NCBI GenBank assembly: GCA_963785425.1
Contig: CAWAVG010000012.1
Location: forward strand, 70,450-134,449
Reading direction: 5' to 3'
From: RYN-133 sp963785425
GTDB taxonomy: Bacteria > Actinomycetota > Actinomycetes > Mycobacteriales > Jatrophihabitantaceae
Length of the DNA stretch: 64,000 nt
In this document: piece by piece, positions 24,918 to 33,791 of the stretch
How the letters are laid out: every line of letters starts with the position of its first letter
How positions within the stretch are numbered: position 1 is the stretch's first letter
The notes under the pieces: generated by a model
Databases searched by the model: none
The model's input: the letters and a program-made list of their open reading frames with translations, nothing else
Told to the model about the DNA's origin: nothing
Program-made: the position numbers and the translations under genes

Positions 24918-25225
24918 TCCGGCCGCTGCACGACAACCGCTTCATAGGTGAGCACCGCACAGATCGGGACGACGACGAAGAACAGCAGTTCTTCGAGCGG
25001 CAGCCGGCCGGGCAACGTCAGGCCGACGACGTACCGCGGGTCGTAGCTCCACATGCCGCGGCGGATTGCGAAGAGGTCCCAGGCGGCGAAGACGACGACG
25101 ACCGGCACGAGTGTGCCGACCAGGCGTAGCGGCTGCGCGTAGACGCCGACATGGAGCAGCAACTCCAGCGGGGCGGTGCCGAGCAGGCAGCCCGCGAGGA
25201 TCGCGAGATAGGTGTAGTGGCTCAC
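24905..25225 (-). CDS. crtYc: Lycopene cyclase, small subunit c (CrtYc-type)
   Basis: A 106-residue membrane protein with three helices and the conserved stretch GRLPLEELLFFVVVPICAVLTYE, whose PLEE matches the partner's PIED. The GTG start (SHYTYLAI) lies five bases after the stop of the Rv2175c-like gene, so cyclase expression is tied to that regulator operon and not to crtI-crtB on the other strand. Confidence 0.85.
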   Translation of the reverse strand: MSHYTYLAILAGCLLGTAPLELLLHVGVYAQPLRLVGTLVPVVVVFAAWDLFAIRRGMWSYDPRYVVGLTLPGRLPLEELLFFVVVPICAVLTYEAVVVQRPEWRT

Positions 25226-25230
25226 CGGTC

Positions 25231-25563
25231 TCAGTAACCGGCGACCTGCGCGCGGCGCTTGACCTCGGAGCCACGGTTCGCGCGCAGCGCATCGATCGGC
25301 GACCCGGGGAGCGTGTCGTCGACGCGGTGCAACCAGTCGATGATCTCGTCGTCGGTGAAGCGTGCGTCGCGCAACATGGTGATCACCGACGGCAGCGCCT
25401 TGACGATCGCACCGTCCTGGACGAACCGGGCGGGCACGACGCGCGGGCCGCCGTCGATCCGGGTCGCGATGAGATGCCCGTCGCGCACGTACTGATGCAC
25501 TCTGGTGACCGGCACGCCGAGCCGCTCGGCGAGCTCCGGCATGGTGAGGACGTCCATGCTCAC
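25231..25563 (-). CDS. Rv2175c-like helix-turn-helix DNA-binding protein
   Basis: A 110-residue protein. The N-terminal MerR/excisionase-like winged helix reads MPELAERLGVPVTRVHQYVRDGHL (shown here only as a region, residues about 6-30), followed by a C-terminal helical part (FTDDEIIDWLHRVDD). It matches the actinobacterial Rv2175c family, whose mycobacterial member is a DNA-binding substrate of the kinase PknL. A PASTA kinase gene indeed lies 1.7 kb away. GTG 25563 overlaps the upstream methyltransferase stop by 4 nt; ATG 25557 is the alternative. Confidence 0.82.
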   Translation of the reverse strand: MSMDVLTMPELAERLGVPVTRVHQYVRDGHLIATRIDGGPRVVPARFVQDGAIVKALPSVITMLRDARFTDDEIIDWLHRVDDTLPGSPIDALRANRGSEVKRRAQVAGY

Positions 25564-26354
25564 TCCGGAGTGCGCGCGAAGATCGCGTAGGTCTTGAAGT
25601 GCACCGCCACGGTGCCTCCGCGACGGTCGATGACGGCCCGCATCGCGGCAAGCAACGCCTCGCGCTGCTCGTCCGGCAGCGTGATGTGATCGCTGTAGGT
25701 GGCGGCGCGCCCGACGAGGTCGTCGGTGTCGATCGTCGTCGACCACCGGTAGACCTCGGTGCGGACGGAGGAGAACGCGCCGATCTCACGCAGATGCGCC
25801 GCGAACGGCTCGTCGGAGTGCCCACGGTCGGCTCCGGCGAGAACGGGAGCGTGCTCGGCATAGACCCGGTCGAGGTCCTCGCGGACGTCCTGGTCGAAGA
25901 AGTCACGGTTCCAGAACAGGGCCAGCGTGCCGCCGGGGTTCAACAGCCGCGCCGCCTTGTCGTCAGCGACCTCGGTGTCGACCCAGTGCCAACCCTGGCC
26001 GCACGTGATCAGGTCGAACGTACGGCCGGCGTCGTCCCAGTCCTCGAACTTCGCTTCCTCGACCAACAACCCGTGCGTGCGCGCGATGGCCGCCATCTTC
26101 CGGTCGGCCTCGACGCCGAGCACGGCGAGCCCGCAGGCGAGCAGCGGTACCGCGACCTTCCCCGTGCCGCACGCGACATCGAGAACCCGCTCCGGTCCGA
26201 GCTCGACCAGATCGCTGATCAGCGCGTCGGGATACGACGGTCGGAACCGGTCGTAGGCCGCGGCGACCGAGCCGAAGGATTCGGCGCGCTCCCGGTTGCT
26301 GTGCAGTGCCTTGTTGAGTACCACGGGGTCAATACAACAACATCGCGGCGTCAC
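25560..26354 (-). CDS. Class I SAM-dependent methyltransferase (trans-aconitate methyltransferase-like)
   Basis: A 264-residue methyltransferase with VLDVACGTGKVAVPL as motif I, FDLITCGQGWHWVD as the post-II strand and LLNPGGTLALFWNRDFF. The GQ(G/A)xHW pattern is typical of the Tam/YcgJ-like branch acting on small acids, but the substrate is open. GTG 26354 overlaps the upstream stop by 4 nt; a GTG at 26324 (VLNKALHSN) would drop an odd Cys-rich N-terminus (RCCCID) and is an equally plausible start. Confidence 0.75.
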   Translation of the reverse strand: MTPRCCCIDPVVLNKALHSNRERAESFGSVAAAYDRFRPSYPDALISDLVELGPERVLDVACGTGKVAVPLLACGLAVLGVEADRKMAAIARTHGLLVEEAKFEDWDDAGRTFDLITCGQGWHWVDTEVADDKAARLLNPGGTLALFWNRDFFDQDVREDLDRVYAEHAPVLAGADRGHSDEPFAAHLREIGAFSSVRTEVYRWSTTIDTDDLVGRAATYSDHITLPDEQREALLAAMRAVIDRRGGTVAVHFKTYAIFARTPE

Positions 26355-27199
26355 TGCACCCGCCAGATCTCGTCAGGTGGCGCCGGCGAGCGCATCGGGT
26401 CGGCGTCGGTCAGCGGCCGCGCGCGGCCCGCGAACCCGTCGAGGTAGGTGCCGGCCACCACCCGCTGCGGGAACATCGCCGACGCCGCGGCGCGGATCAG
26501 CCCGTCGAGGGGCAACGGGGCGCGCGAGGCGGCCAGCACCACGTTGCCGAAGCGGCGTCCCCGGAAGACCGCCGGGTCCGAGCGCAGCGCGACGTTCGGC
26601 AGGTGCACGGCAGCAGTGCGGGCGACGCGCCGGCTGTACCGCAGCGGCGGGCCGTCGGCGAGGTTGGCCAGCAACACGCCGTCGGGACGCAGCACCCGAG
26701 CGATGTCGGCGAGGAACTCCGTCGTCGTCACCTCGCCCGGCACCCGACCACCGAGATAGGCGTCCAGCACGACCACGTCGGCACTCGCCGCGCGCAGCGC
26801 GGCCATGCCGGTCCGCCCGTCCACGCCCCTGATGCGGATGCGCGCCGAGCGGGCGAACGGCAACCGGGCCCGCACCGTCGCGGTGAGTTCGGTGTCCGGT
26901 TCGAGCACGATCTGCGGCGACCCCGGCCGGCGAGCCGCGACGTAGCGCGCCAACGTGCAGCCCGCGCCGCCGACGTGGGTCACGGCCAGCGGTCCGTCCG
27001 GTAACAGTTCGATGACATCTGCGAAAGCCTGGACGTACTCGAAATCGAGGTACGTGGGGTCGTCCAGATCGACGTAGGACTGGCGGATGCGATCGGTCAG
27101 CAGAAGCCAACCGCCCGGACGATCGGCGTCGGCGAGCAGTTCGACCTGACCGCTGCGAAATCGGTCACCCTGCGTGTCGGAACTTCGGGTGATCTCCAC
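26351..27199 (-). CDS. Spermidine synthase-like protein without aminopropyltransferase context
   Basis: A 282-residue Rossmann-fold protein of the spermine/spermidine synthase superfamily: DDPTYLDFEYVQAFADVIE, the nucleotide-binding THVGGAGCTLARYVA, VLEPD and DVVVLDAYLGGRVPGEVTT. Actinobacterial members of this branch often lack a full polyamine active site and have unknown function. It is first in a minus-strand operon followed by methyltransferase, HTH regulator, crtYc and crtYd. The GTG start lies 8 nt after TATTCT; an open frame further upstream is antisense to the kinase gene. Confidence 0.78.
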   Translation of the reverse strand: MEITRSSDTQGDRFRSGQVELLADADRPGGWLLLTDRIRQSYVDLDDPTYLDFEYVQAFADVIELLPDGPLAVTHVGGAGCTLARYVAARRPGSPQIVLEPDTELTATVRARLPFARSARIRIRGVDGRTGMAALRAASADVVVLDAYLGGRVPGEVTTTEFLADIARVLRPDGVLLANLADGPPLRYSRRVARTAAVHLPNVALRSDPAVFRGRRFGNVVLAASRAPLPLDGLIRAAASAMFPQRVVAGTYLDGFAGRARPLTDADPMRSPAPPDEIWRVQ

Positions 27200-27207
27200 G
27201 GCGCCTG

Positions 27208-27213
27208 AGAATA
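27208..27213 (-). promoter_or_regulatory. Leaderless -10 element TATTCT for the regulator/lycopene-cyclase operon
   Basis: TATTCT on the minus strand is 8 nt before GTG 27199. It lies back to back with the kinase promoter in a 72-bp intergenic region. Confidence 0.5.
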
Positions 27214-27259
27214 CGGCTGTCACGGCGCTGCTTGCGCCGGATGCGGCACGTTGCGCCCG

Positions 27260-27265
27260 TAGACT
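27260..27265 (+). promoter_or_regulatory. Leaderless -10 element TAGACT for the PASTA kinase
   Basis: TAGACT ends 6 nt before GTG 27272; there is no ribosome binding site. Confidence 0.55.
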
Positions 27266-27271
27266 CCTCGT

Positions 27272-29381
27272 GTGCAAACGGCGACTGCTGACCCTCTGGT
27301 CGGTCGCTTGCTCGAGGGCCGCTACCGCATCCTCGACCGCATCGCGCGCGGCGGGATGTCGGTCGTCTACGCGGCCGTCGACGAGCGGCTCGACCGTCGT
27401 GTCGCGGTCAAGGTGATGGCCTCGTCGCTGTCGGCCGATCCCAAGTTCAGCGACCGGTTCGCGCGCGAGGCCCGTGCTGCTGCGCGACTGGCGCACGTCA
27501 ACACCGTCGCCGTGTACGACCAGGGCGTCGACGACTCCGCCGGTCATCACGTCTTCCTGGTCATGGAACTGGTGACCGGACGCACGCTGCGCGACCTGAT
27601 CCGCGAGCGCGAGGCGGCCCGCCGTGGCTTCTCGCCCGCCGAGGCCGTGTCGATCATGGAACCGGTACTCAGCGCCCTGTCCGCGGCACACCGGGCGGGC
27701 CTCGTGCACCGCGATGTGAAGCCCGAGAACATCCTGCTGTCGGACGAGGGGTTGGTGAAGGTCGCCGACTTCGGCCTGGCGCGCGCCATCGACGCCGACG
27801 CCGCGTCGACCCGCACCGGCCTGATGATGGGCACGGTCGCGTACTGCGCGCCCGAGCAGATCAGTGCACGGGCGTTGCGACCAGCGTTCCGACGTCTACT
27901 CGGCAGGCATCGTCTTCTTCGAACTGCTCACCGGCCACCCGCCCTACCGCGGCGAATCGGCGATGAACGTCGCCTACCAGCACGTGCACAGCCGCGTCCC
28001 TGCACCGTCGTCGCGGGTCAAGGGCATCCCGACGCCGATCGACGAGATCGTGGTTGCCGCGACCGACAGCGATCCGAGCGGCCGTCCCGGCGACGCCTCG
28101 GCGTTCCTCGCCGAACTGGCCGACACCCGCGCGCAACTCGCGCTGCCGGTAGTACCGGTTCCCCCGCGTGCACGCACGCGGCCACCGATGAACGGTCATC
28201 AGCCGCATCACCCGCGCATGGGGTCGCGCACCACGACCGCGGGTCCCGCGGCAGCGGCCGACGGGCAGCGACCGGCGCAGCGACCGGGCCGACCGGGGCC
28301 AGTGACCGGGGCGACGACCGGGCGGACGGCGCGCACCGTTCCGGGCGGCACGGGGCGCACCGACAACCTGCGCACGAATTCCGCCCGCCACGAGACCGAG
28401 ATCGTCGACGGCCGTCCAGCTCCCCCGCCGCCGGTGGTGATCCCGCCGCGCCGACAGGTGTCGGCGCGGGTGCGCCGCCGCCGTCGCCGCTTCATCGCGC
28501 TCATCGCGGTGCTGATGCTCGGCGCGGTGTCGCTCGGCACGGGAATCGTCGGCGTGCGCCTGTGGCGCGAGTGGAACACGCACGTGCCGAAGCTCGCCGG
28601 CCTGTCCGTGGCCGACGCCGAAGCCCGATTGCACACGACCGGGTACGCCATCAGCACGACGATCACCCACGTCTTCGACGAGACCGTCCCCTCCGGAATG
28701 GTCGTGCGCACCGATCCCGGCGCCGGCGAGCGGGTCGCGCAGGGCAACGCCGTCGGGCTGGTCGTCTCGTTGGGCAAGGACCGCATCCCGGTCCCGGACG
28801 TCTCCGGTGAGCCGCAGGCGGCCGCGGCCCAGACGCTGACCATGCACGGACTCGTCTACAACACCGCCGACCAGGAAGTACGCCCGAGCGTGCGCGTGCC
28901 GGCCGGCAACGTGATCAGCACCAATCCCGCCGCGGGCACATCCGTGCGCCGCAACGCTCCGGTCACCCTGATCGTGTCGTCGGGCAAGCCCGACGTGAAG
29001 GTCCCCTACGTCCAGGACGGCATGCCGTACGCACAGGCCGCACGGATTCTCCGAGAGCACCACCTCGTCGCGAGCCGCAGCGACGACTACAACCCGACGA
29101 TCGCGAGCGGTCTCGTGGTGTCGGTCGACCAGACGGGCCAGTCGGTGCGGTGGGGCACGACGGTGACCGTGCACGTGTCGAAGGGACCCGAGTTCGTCAC
29201 GATCCCCGACTATCACGTGCTCGAACCGCTGTCGGAGCTGCGACCGCAGCTCGAACAGCTCGGTCTCCAGGTCGACGTGGTTGCGGAGTTCGGCGGCAAG
29301 GCCGGGCGGGTCCTCAACGTCGACCCGCAGCCAGGCACTCAGGTCCATCCCGGTGACGTCGTCAAGGTGACCATCGTCTGA
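27272..29381 (+). CDS. Ser/Thr protein kinase with four PASTA domains (frame broken once)
   Basis: Two frames give one kinase of about 702 residues. The kinase domain has GRYRILDRIARGGMSVVY, VAVKV (Lys47), LVHRDVKPEN and VADFGLAR. The frame shifts by +1 near 27860-27866 and resumes in CDQRSDVYSAGIVFFELLTG. A Pro/Arg-rich juxtamembrane region, one helix (FIALIAVLMLGAVSLGTGI) and four extracellular PASTA repeats follow (starts near PKLAGLSV, IPVPDVSG, VKVPYVQD and VTIPDYHV). It occupies the pknL position of mycobacteria, but PknL lacks PASTA repeats, so this is a muropeptide-sensing PknB-like architecture. It is likely to phosphorylate the neighbouring Rv2175c-like protein, by analogy. The break is probably an inserted base. 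Confidence 0.9.
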
Positions 29382-29415
29382 CGCGGCTGCGTCCTGGCAT
29401 CGGCCACGCTCCGGA

Positions 29416-29421
29416 TAGGCT
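29416..29421 (+). promoter_or_regulatory. Leaderless -10 element TAGGCT for the type I DAHP synthase
   Basis: TAGGCT ends 7 nt before ATG 29429, so the gene has its own start apart from the kinase. Confidence 0.55.
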
Positions 29422-29428
29422 GCGCCGC

Positions 29429-30460
29429 ATGGTCATCGTCATGTCGCCGGAGGCAACCGAGACCGACATCGACGTGGTCGTCGCGCACATCGAGACCCAC
29501 GGTGGGCAAGCCTTCGTCAGCCGTGGTGTGATGCGCACGATCATCGGCGTCGTGGGCACGGAGCACGTGCTCGAGACGATGGACGCCGACGGGCTGACTG
29601 GCGTCGCCGAGACCATGCGCATCACCGCGCCGTACAAGCTGGTGTCGGCGCAGAACCACGCGCGCCGCTCGACGATCCGCGTCGGCGGCGTGCCGATCGG
29701 GCCGGACACGTTCACCTTCATCGCGGGCCCGTGTGCCGTCGAGACGCCACAGCAGACGCTCGAGGCGGCGCGCATGGCCAAGCACGCCGGTGCGACCCTG
29801 CTTCGCGGCGGCGCGTTCAAACCCCGCACGTCGCCGTACGCGTTCCAGGGGCTCGGTCTCGACGGCCTGCGGATCCTGGCCGAGGTGCGCGACGAGACGC
29901 AGCTGCCCGTCGTCACCGAGGTGCTCGACGTCGGTGACGTCGACGTCGTGGCCGAGCATGCGGACATGCTGCAGATCGGCACCCGCAACATGCAGAACTT
30001 CGCGCTGCTGCAGGCCGTCGGCGCGACCGGGAAACCGGTCATGCTCAAGCGCGGCCTCACCGCCACCTACGAGGAATGGCTCATGGCCGCGGAGTACATC
30101 GCGCAGCGCGGCAATCTGGACATCGTGTTGTGCGAACGTGGGATCCGTGGCTTCGAGCCGTCGATCCGCAACATGCTCGACGTGTCGGCGATCGCGATGG
30201 TGCAGCGGCTGAGCCACCTTCCGGTGATCGTCGATCCGTCGCACGCCGCCGGGCGGCGTGACCTGGTCGTCCCGCTCGCACGGGCGGGTATCGCCGCCGG
30301 CGCCGACGGCGTGATGGTCGACGTGCATCCCAACCCCGAATCGGCGCTGTGCGACGGTGCGCAGGCCCTGTTCGGCGAGTCGCTCGCCGAACTGGCCGAG
30401 GCCGTCACAAGCATCCCGCCCCTGCTCGGCCGCACCTCGGCGGCGCACCTCGCCGGCTAG
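29429..30460 (+). CDS. aroF: 3-deoxy-7-phosphoheptulonate synthase, type I-beta with N-terminal ferredoxin-like domain
   Basis: A 343-residue DAHP synthase. Residues 1-70 form the ACT/ferredoxin-like regulatory domain of the Thermotoga/Bacillus I-beta branch. The barrel shows IAGPCAVET, RGGAFKPRTSPYAFQG, LKRGLTATYEEW, VLCERGIR and VDPSHAAGRRDLV, which carry the phosphoenolpyruvate and metal ligands. It makes the first shikimate intermediate from PEP and erythrose-4-phosphate. An unrelated class II DAHP synthase lies 3.3 kb downstream, so two isozymes of different families coexist. Confidence 0.93.
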   Translation: MVIVMSPEATETDIDVVVAHIETHGGQAFVSRGVMRTIIGVVGTEHVLETMDADGLTGVAETMRITAPYKLVSAQNHARRSTIRVGGVPIGPDTFTFIAGPCAVETPQQTLEAARMAKHAGATLLRGGAFKPRTSPYAFQGLGLDGLRILAEVRDETQLPVVTEVLDVGDVDVVAEHADMLQIGTRNMQNFALLQAVGATGKPVMLKRGLTATYEEWLMAAEYIAQRGNLDIVLCERGIRGFEPSIRNMLDVSAIAMVQRLSHLPVIVDPSHAAGRRDLVVPLARAGIAAGADGVMVDVHPNPESALCDGAQALFGESLAELAEAVTSIPPLLGRTSAAHLAG

Positions 30461-30482
30461 CGAGCCGGCGCGTAGTCGCCTG

Positions 30483-31901
30483 CTAGTAGATCGCGCCGCC
30501 GGGCAGGATCATCGGCGGGCGCGGGTGCTGCTTGAAGTTGAATGCGCGCGAGATGATGTCGATGCCCGGATTCTCGTCGCGCACCGTCGGCCGCGAGTCG
30601 GGACGCCCGTCGGTCTGCGGGTCCAAGCGCGCGCCGTGCAGGAAGTCGTTCTCGATGAACTTCACATACGCGTCGTGGCTGAGCACATGATGGTCGATGT
30701 ACCCGCGCCGCGAGTACGGGCTGATCACGATGCCCGGCACCCGGATGCCGAGTCCCATCCCGTCCACCGTCGGCGGCACGACGTGGTCGTAGAAACCGCC
30801 CCAGTCGTCCCACGACAGGAAGATCGCGGTGCTGTTCCAGTCGGGTCCGCGCATGATCGAGTTGATCAGCCCGGTGACGTAGGACTGACCTCGCGCGATT
30901 GACGCGGTCGGGTGCTCGCTGACCGCCTCGGTGGGATCGATCCACGACACCGATGGAAGCGTGCCCGCCTTGGCCATCTTGTAGAAGTTCTTCAGCGCCG
31001 TGATGTTGCCGAGCTGGTGGTCCTGCTTGACAGTCGTGAAGTAGGGCAATGGATTCCAGATGCTCGCCGTCTTCGCGTTCTGCGCGATGGGCTTGCACGC
31101 CATGTCGTCGTCGTCGCGGCAGTCGGGCTCGGTCCCGGCGAACACGAAGTAGCGCCACGAGACGCCGAACTTGTGCAGCAGGTAGGTCAGGTCGGTCCAT
31201 GCGAAGTCGAGGGACTTCGCGTGGCCGGCCGGCGGGAACGCTATGTCGGTGCCGCCCAGGTCGCTCTGGCAGCTCATCGGACCGGAGGTACACAACGCCG
31301 ACCACTCGGACACCATGTAGAGGTGTTCGACAACGCTCCAGGACGCCGCAGAGGCGAACATGTGGTCCTCGAGCACGAAGTTCTTCGCGTACGACCAGTA
31401 GTTCGGCAGCTCGGCATCCGTGTGATAGCCCATGGCGTCGCTACCCGTGGCGTTCCGGCAGGCCGGCGAGCGGCCGCATCCTCTCGGTCCGGCCTCCGAC
31501 TGCGCGACGAAACCGTCCATCTTGCCGCCGTCGACGTCCATGACGTGTGCGTGCGCCCCGTGCGGTCCGCCTACGTTGATCAGGCTCGTGTCGTGGTACG
31601 GCGCGTCACACGTCCCGGCATCGGGATCGGGATTGCAGACCGTCGGGCGGCCCTGGGCGTCGCGAGGGATGCCGTCAGCGCCGGGGAACGTCCCGAAGTA
31701 GCTGTCGAAGGAGCGGTTCTCCTGCATGATGACGACGACGTGCTTGATCTTGTGGATACCGACCGGTCCCGAACGCGGACGAGTTGTCGCGGCCACCGCC
31801 CGACCGGCCGGGCCCAGGGCGGTCGCAGCCAGCAGGGCGAGGCCCAGAGCGGCGAAAGCGATGATCAGCGCGCGTAGGCCCAGCCGTCGTGATCTTGGCA
31901 C
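30483..31901 (-). CDS. Secreted phosphoesterase (phospholipase C/AcpA-like, alkaline phosphatase superfamily)
   Basis: A 472-residue exported protein: signal peptide (residues about 10-38, AVAAT), then the PF04185 signature VVVIMQENRSFDSYFGTFPG near residue 52, HDTSLINVGGPHGAHAHV, VEHLYMVSEWS, LSWDDWGGFYDHVVPP and VISPYSRRGYIDHH. These give the metal-binding Glu, Asp and His residues of the family. It probably hydrolyses phosphate esters or phospholipids outside the cell. The GTG start is backed by TAGCGT 6 nt upstream. It converges with the DAHP synthase gene. Confidence 0.9.
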   Translation of the reverse strand: MPRSRRLGLRALIIAFAALGLALLAATALGPAGRAVAATTRPRSGPVGIHKIKHVVVIMQENRSFDSYFGTFPGADGIPRDAQGRPTVCNPDPDAGTCDAPYHDTSLINVGGPHGAHAHVMDVDGGKMDGFVAQSEAGPRGCGRSPACRNATGSDAMGYHTDAELPNYWSYAKNFVLEDHMFASAASWSVVEHLYMVSEWSALCTSGPMSCQSDLGGTDIAFPPAGHAKSLDFAWTDLTYLLHKFGVSWRYFVFAGTEPDCRDDDDMACKPIAQNAKTASIWNPLPYFTTVKQDHQLGNITALKNFYKMAKAGTLPSVSWIDPTEAVSEHPTASIARGQSYVTGLINSIMRGPDWNSTAIFLSWDDWGGFYDHVVPPTVDGMGLGIRVPGIVISPYSRRGYIDHHVLSHDAYVKFIENDFLHGARLDPQTDGRPDSRPTVRDENPGIDIISRAFNFKQHPRPPMILPGGAIY

Positions 31902-31907
31902 TCCGGC

Positions 31908-31913
31908 ACGCTA
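31908..31913 (-). promoter_or_regulatory. Leaderless -10 element TAGCGT for the phosphoesterase
   Basis: TAGCGT on the minus strand is 6 nt before GTG 31901. Only 21 nt separate this gene from the end of the L,D-transpeptidase gene. Confidence 0.45.
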
Positions 31914-31922
31914 ACAGGTTTG

Positions 31923-32729
31923 TCAGTCGTAGACATGCACGAGAGTGCCCACGTGCAGCCACGCGTACATCCAGCGGATCGCGGCGGACGGGAAGTGCAC
32001 GCAGCCGTGTGAGCCCTCGGTTCGATAGCGCTGACTGCCGTAGGGGAACCGCTGCCAGGGCGAGTCGTGCATGCCGTACGCGCCGTCGTAGGGCAGCCAG
32101 TAGTGCACGTAGTACGCGCCGCCGGCCGCCGGATACAAGTAGCGATCGCGTTGCTTGCTCTGCACGCGCCACGTGCCTGTCGGGGTGCCGTCGCCGAGGG
32201 CGACCGCGCCGCTGGTGATCGGTGTCGTCAACAGCTGCGTCTCGTCGTTGCACAGCAGTGCCGACTGCGAACCGAGGTCGATCTGCACGTTCTTCTCGCT
32301 GATGTGCGGATTGCACCTGTTGCCCATCCGGTTCGTCCACACCGTGCCGCCCGACGACAGCAGGGCCAGCACGCCGTGATCACCGAGGACGAGTGATGTT
32401 GCGGCGTGAGTGCGCGTCGACCAGCGGGTGCGAGCACCACTCGTCAGCGCGAGGTTGCCGTGCCTGCCGAACACGAGACGTGCATCGCGACCCGCGTACC
32501 GCGACCAGATCACCTTGCCGCGATGGGTGATCGCGAAGCTGCGGCCGAGGTAGGCGAGGTAGGCGCCGTTCGGGGAGCGCAGCGCGTGACCCGGTGTCAG
32601 GGTCGAGCCCGCGCGCAACACCCGTTGCGGGGCCGGTGCCGCAGCAGCCGTGGACACGGCGATCGAACCGGCTGCCACGGTGCCGACGGCGAGCGCGCAC
32701 GCCAGAGTTGTCGCGACTATCCGATTCAT
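31923..32729 (-). CDS. Secreted L,D-transpeptidase (YkuD) with bulb-lectin-like N-terminal domain
   Basis: A 268-residue exported protein. The signal peptide ends near STAAAAPAP. Residues about 40-125 have B-lectin-type repeats (LRSPNGAYLAYL, FGRHGNLALTS, LGDHGVLALLSSGGTVW). The C-terminal half has the YkuD catalytic pattern: His in GAYGMHDSPW and Cys in EGSHGCVHFPS. It should form or edit 3-3 peptidoglycan cross-links or attach proteins to the wall. A lectin-like domain instead of the Ig-like domain of mycobacterial Ldts suggests a different glycan-binding mode. It is followed closely by the phosphoesterase gene. Confidence 0.85.
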   Translation of the reverse strand: MNRIVATTLACALAVGTVAAGSIAVSTAAAAPAPQRVLRAGSTLTPGHALRSPNGAYLAYLGRSFAITHRGKVIWSRYAGRDARLVFGRHGNLALTSGARTRWSTRTHAATSLVLGDHGVLALLSSGGTVWTNRMGNRCNPHISEKNVQIDLGSQSALLCNDETQLLTTPITSGAVALGDGTPTGTWRVQSKQRDRYLYPAAGGAYYVHYWLPYDGAYGMHDSPWQRFPYGSQRYRTEGSHGCVHFPSAAIRWMYAWLHVGTLVHVYD

Positions 32730-32739
32730 CGGGACCGCC

Positions 32740-33737
<998 letters not shown>

Positions 33738-33741
<4 letters not shown>

Positions 33742-33791
33742 TGCTCGCTCCGCGAGCGTCGCCGCATTCACTGCTCGCTCCGCGAGCGTCG
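33738..33791. repeat. 30-bp tandem duplication at the aroG 3' end
   Basis: A 24-bp unit containing GCTCGCTCCGCGAGCG occurs exactly at 33738-33761 and 33768-33791, with a 6-nt spacer. The copy at 33768 supplies the last codons and stop of the class II DAHP synthase; the copy at 33738 repeats that stop and overlaps the GTG of the threonine aldolase. Confidence 0.85.
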
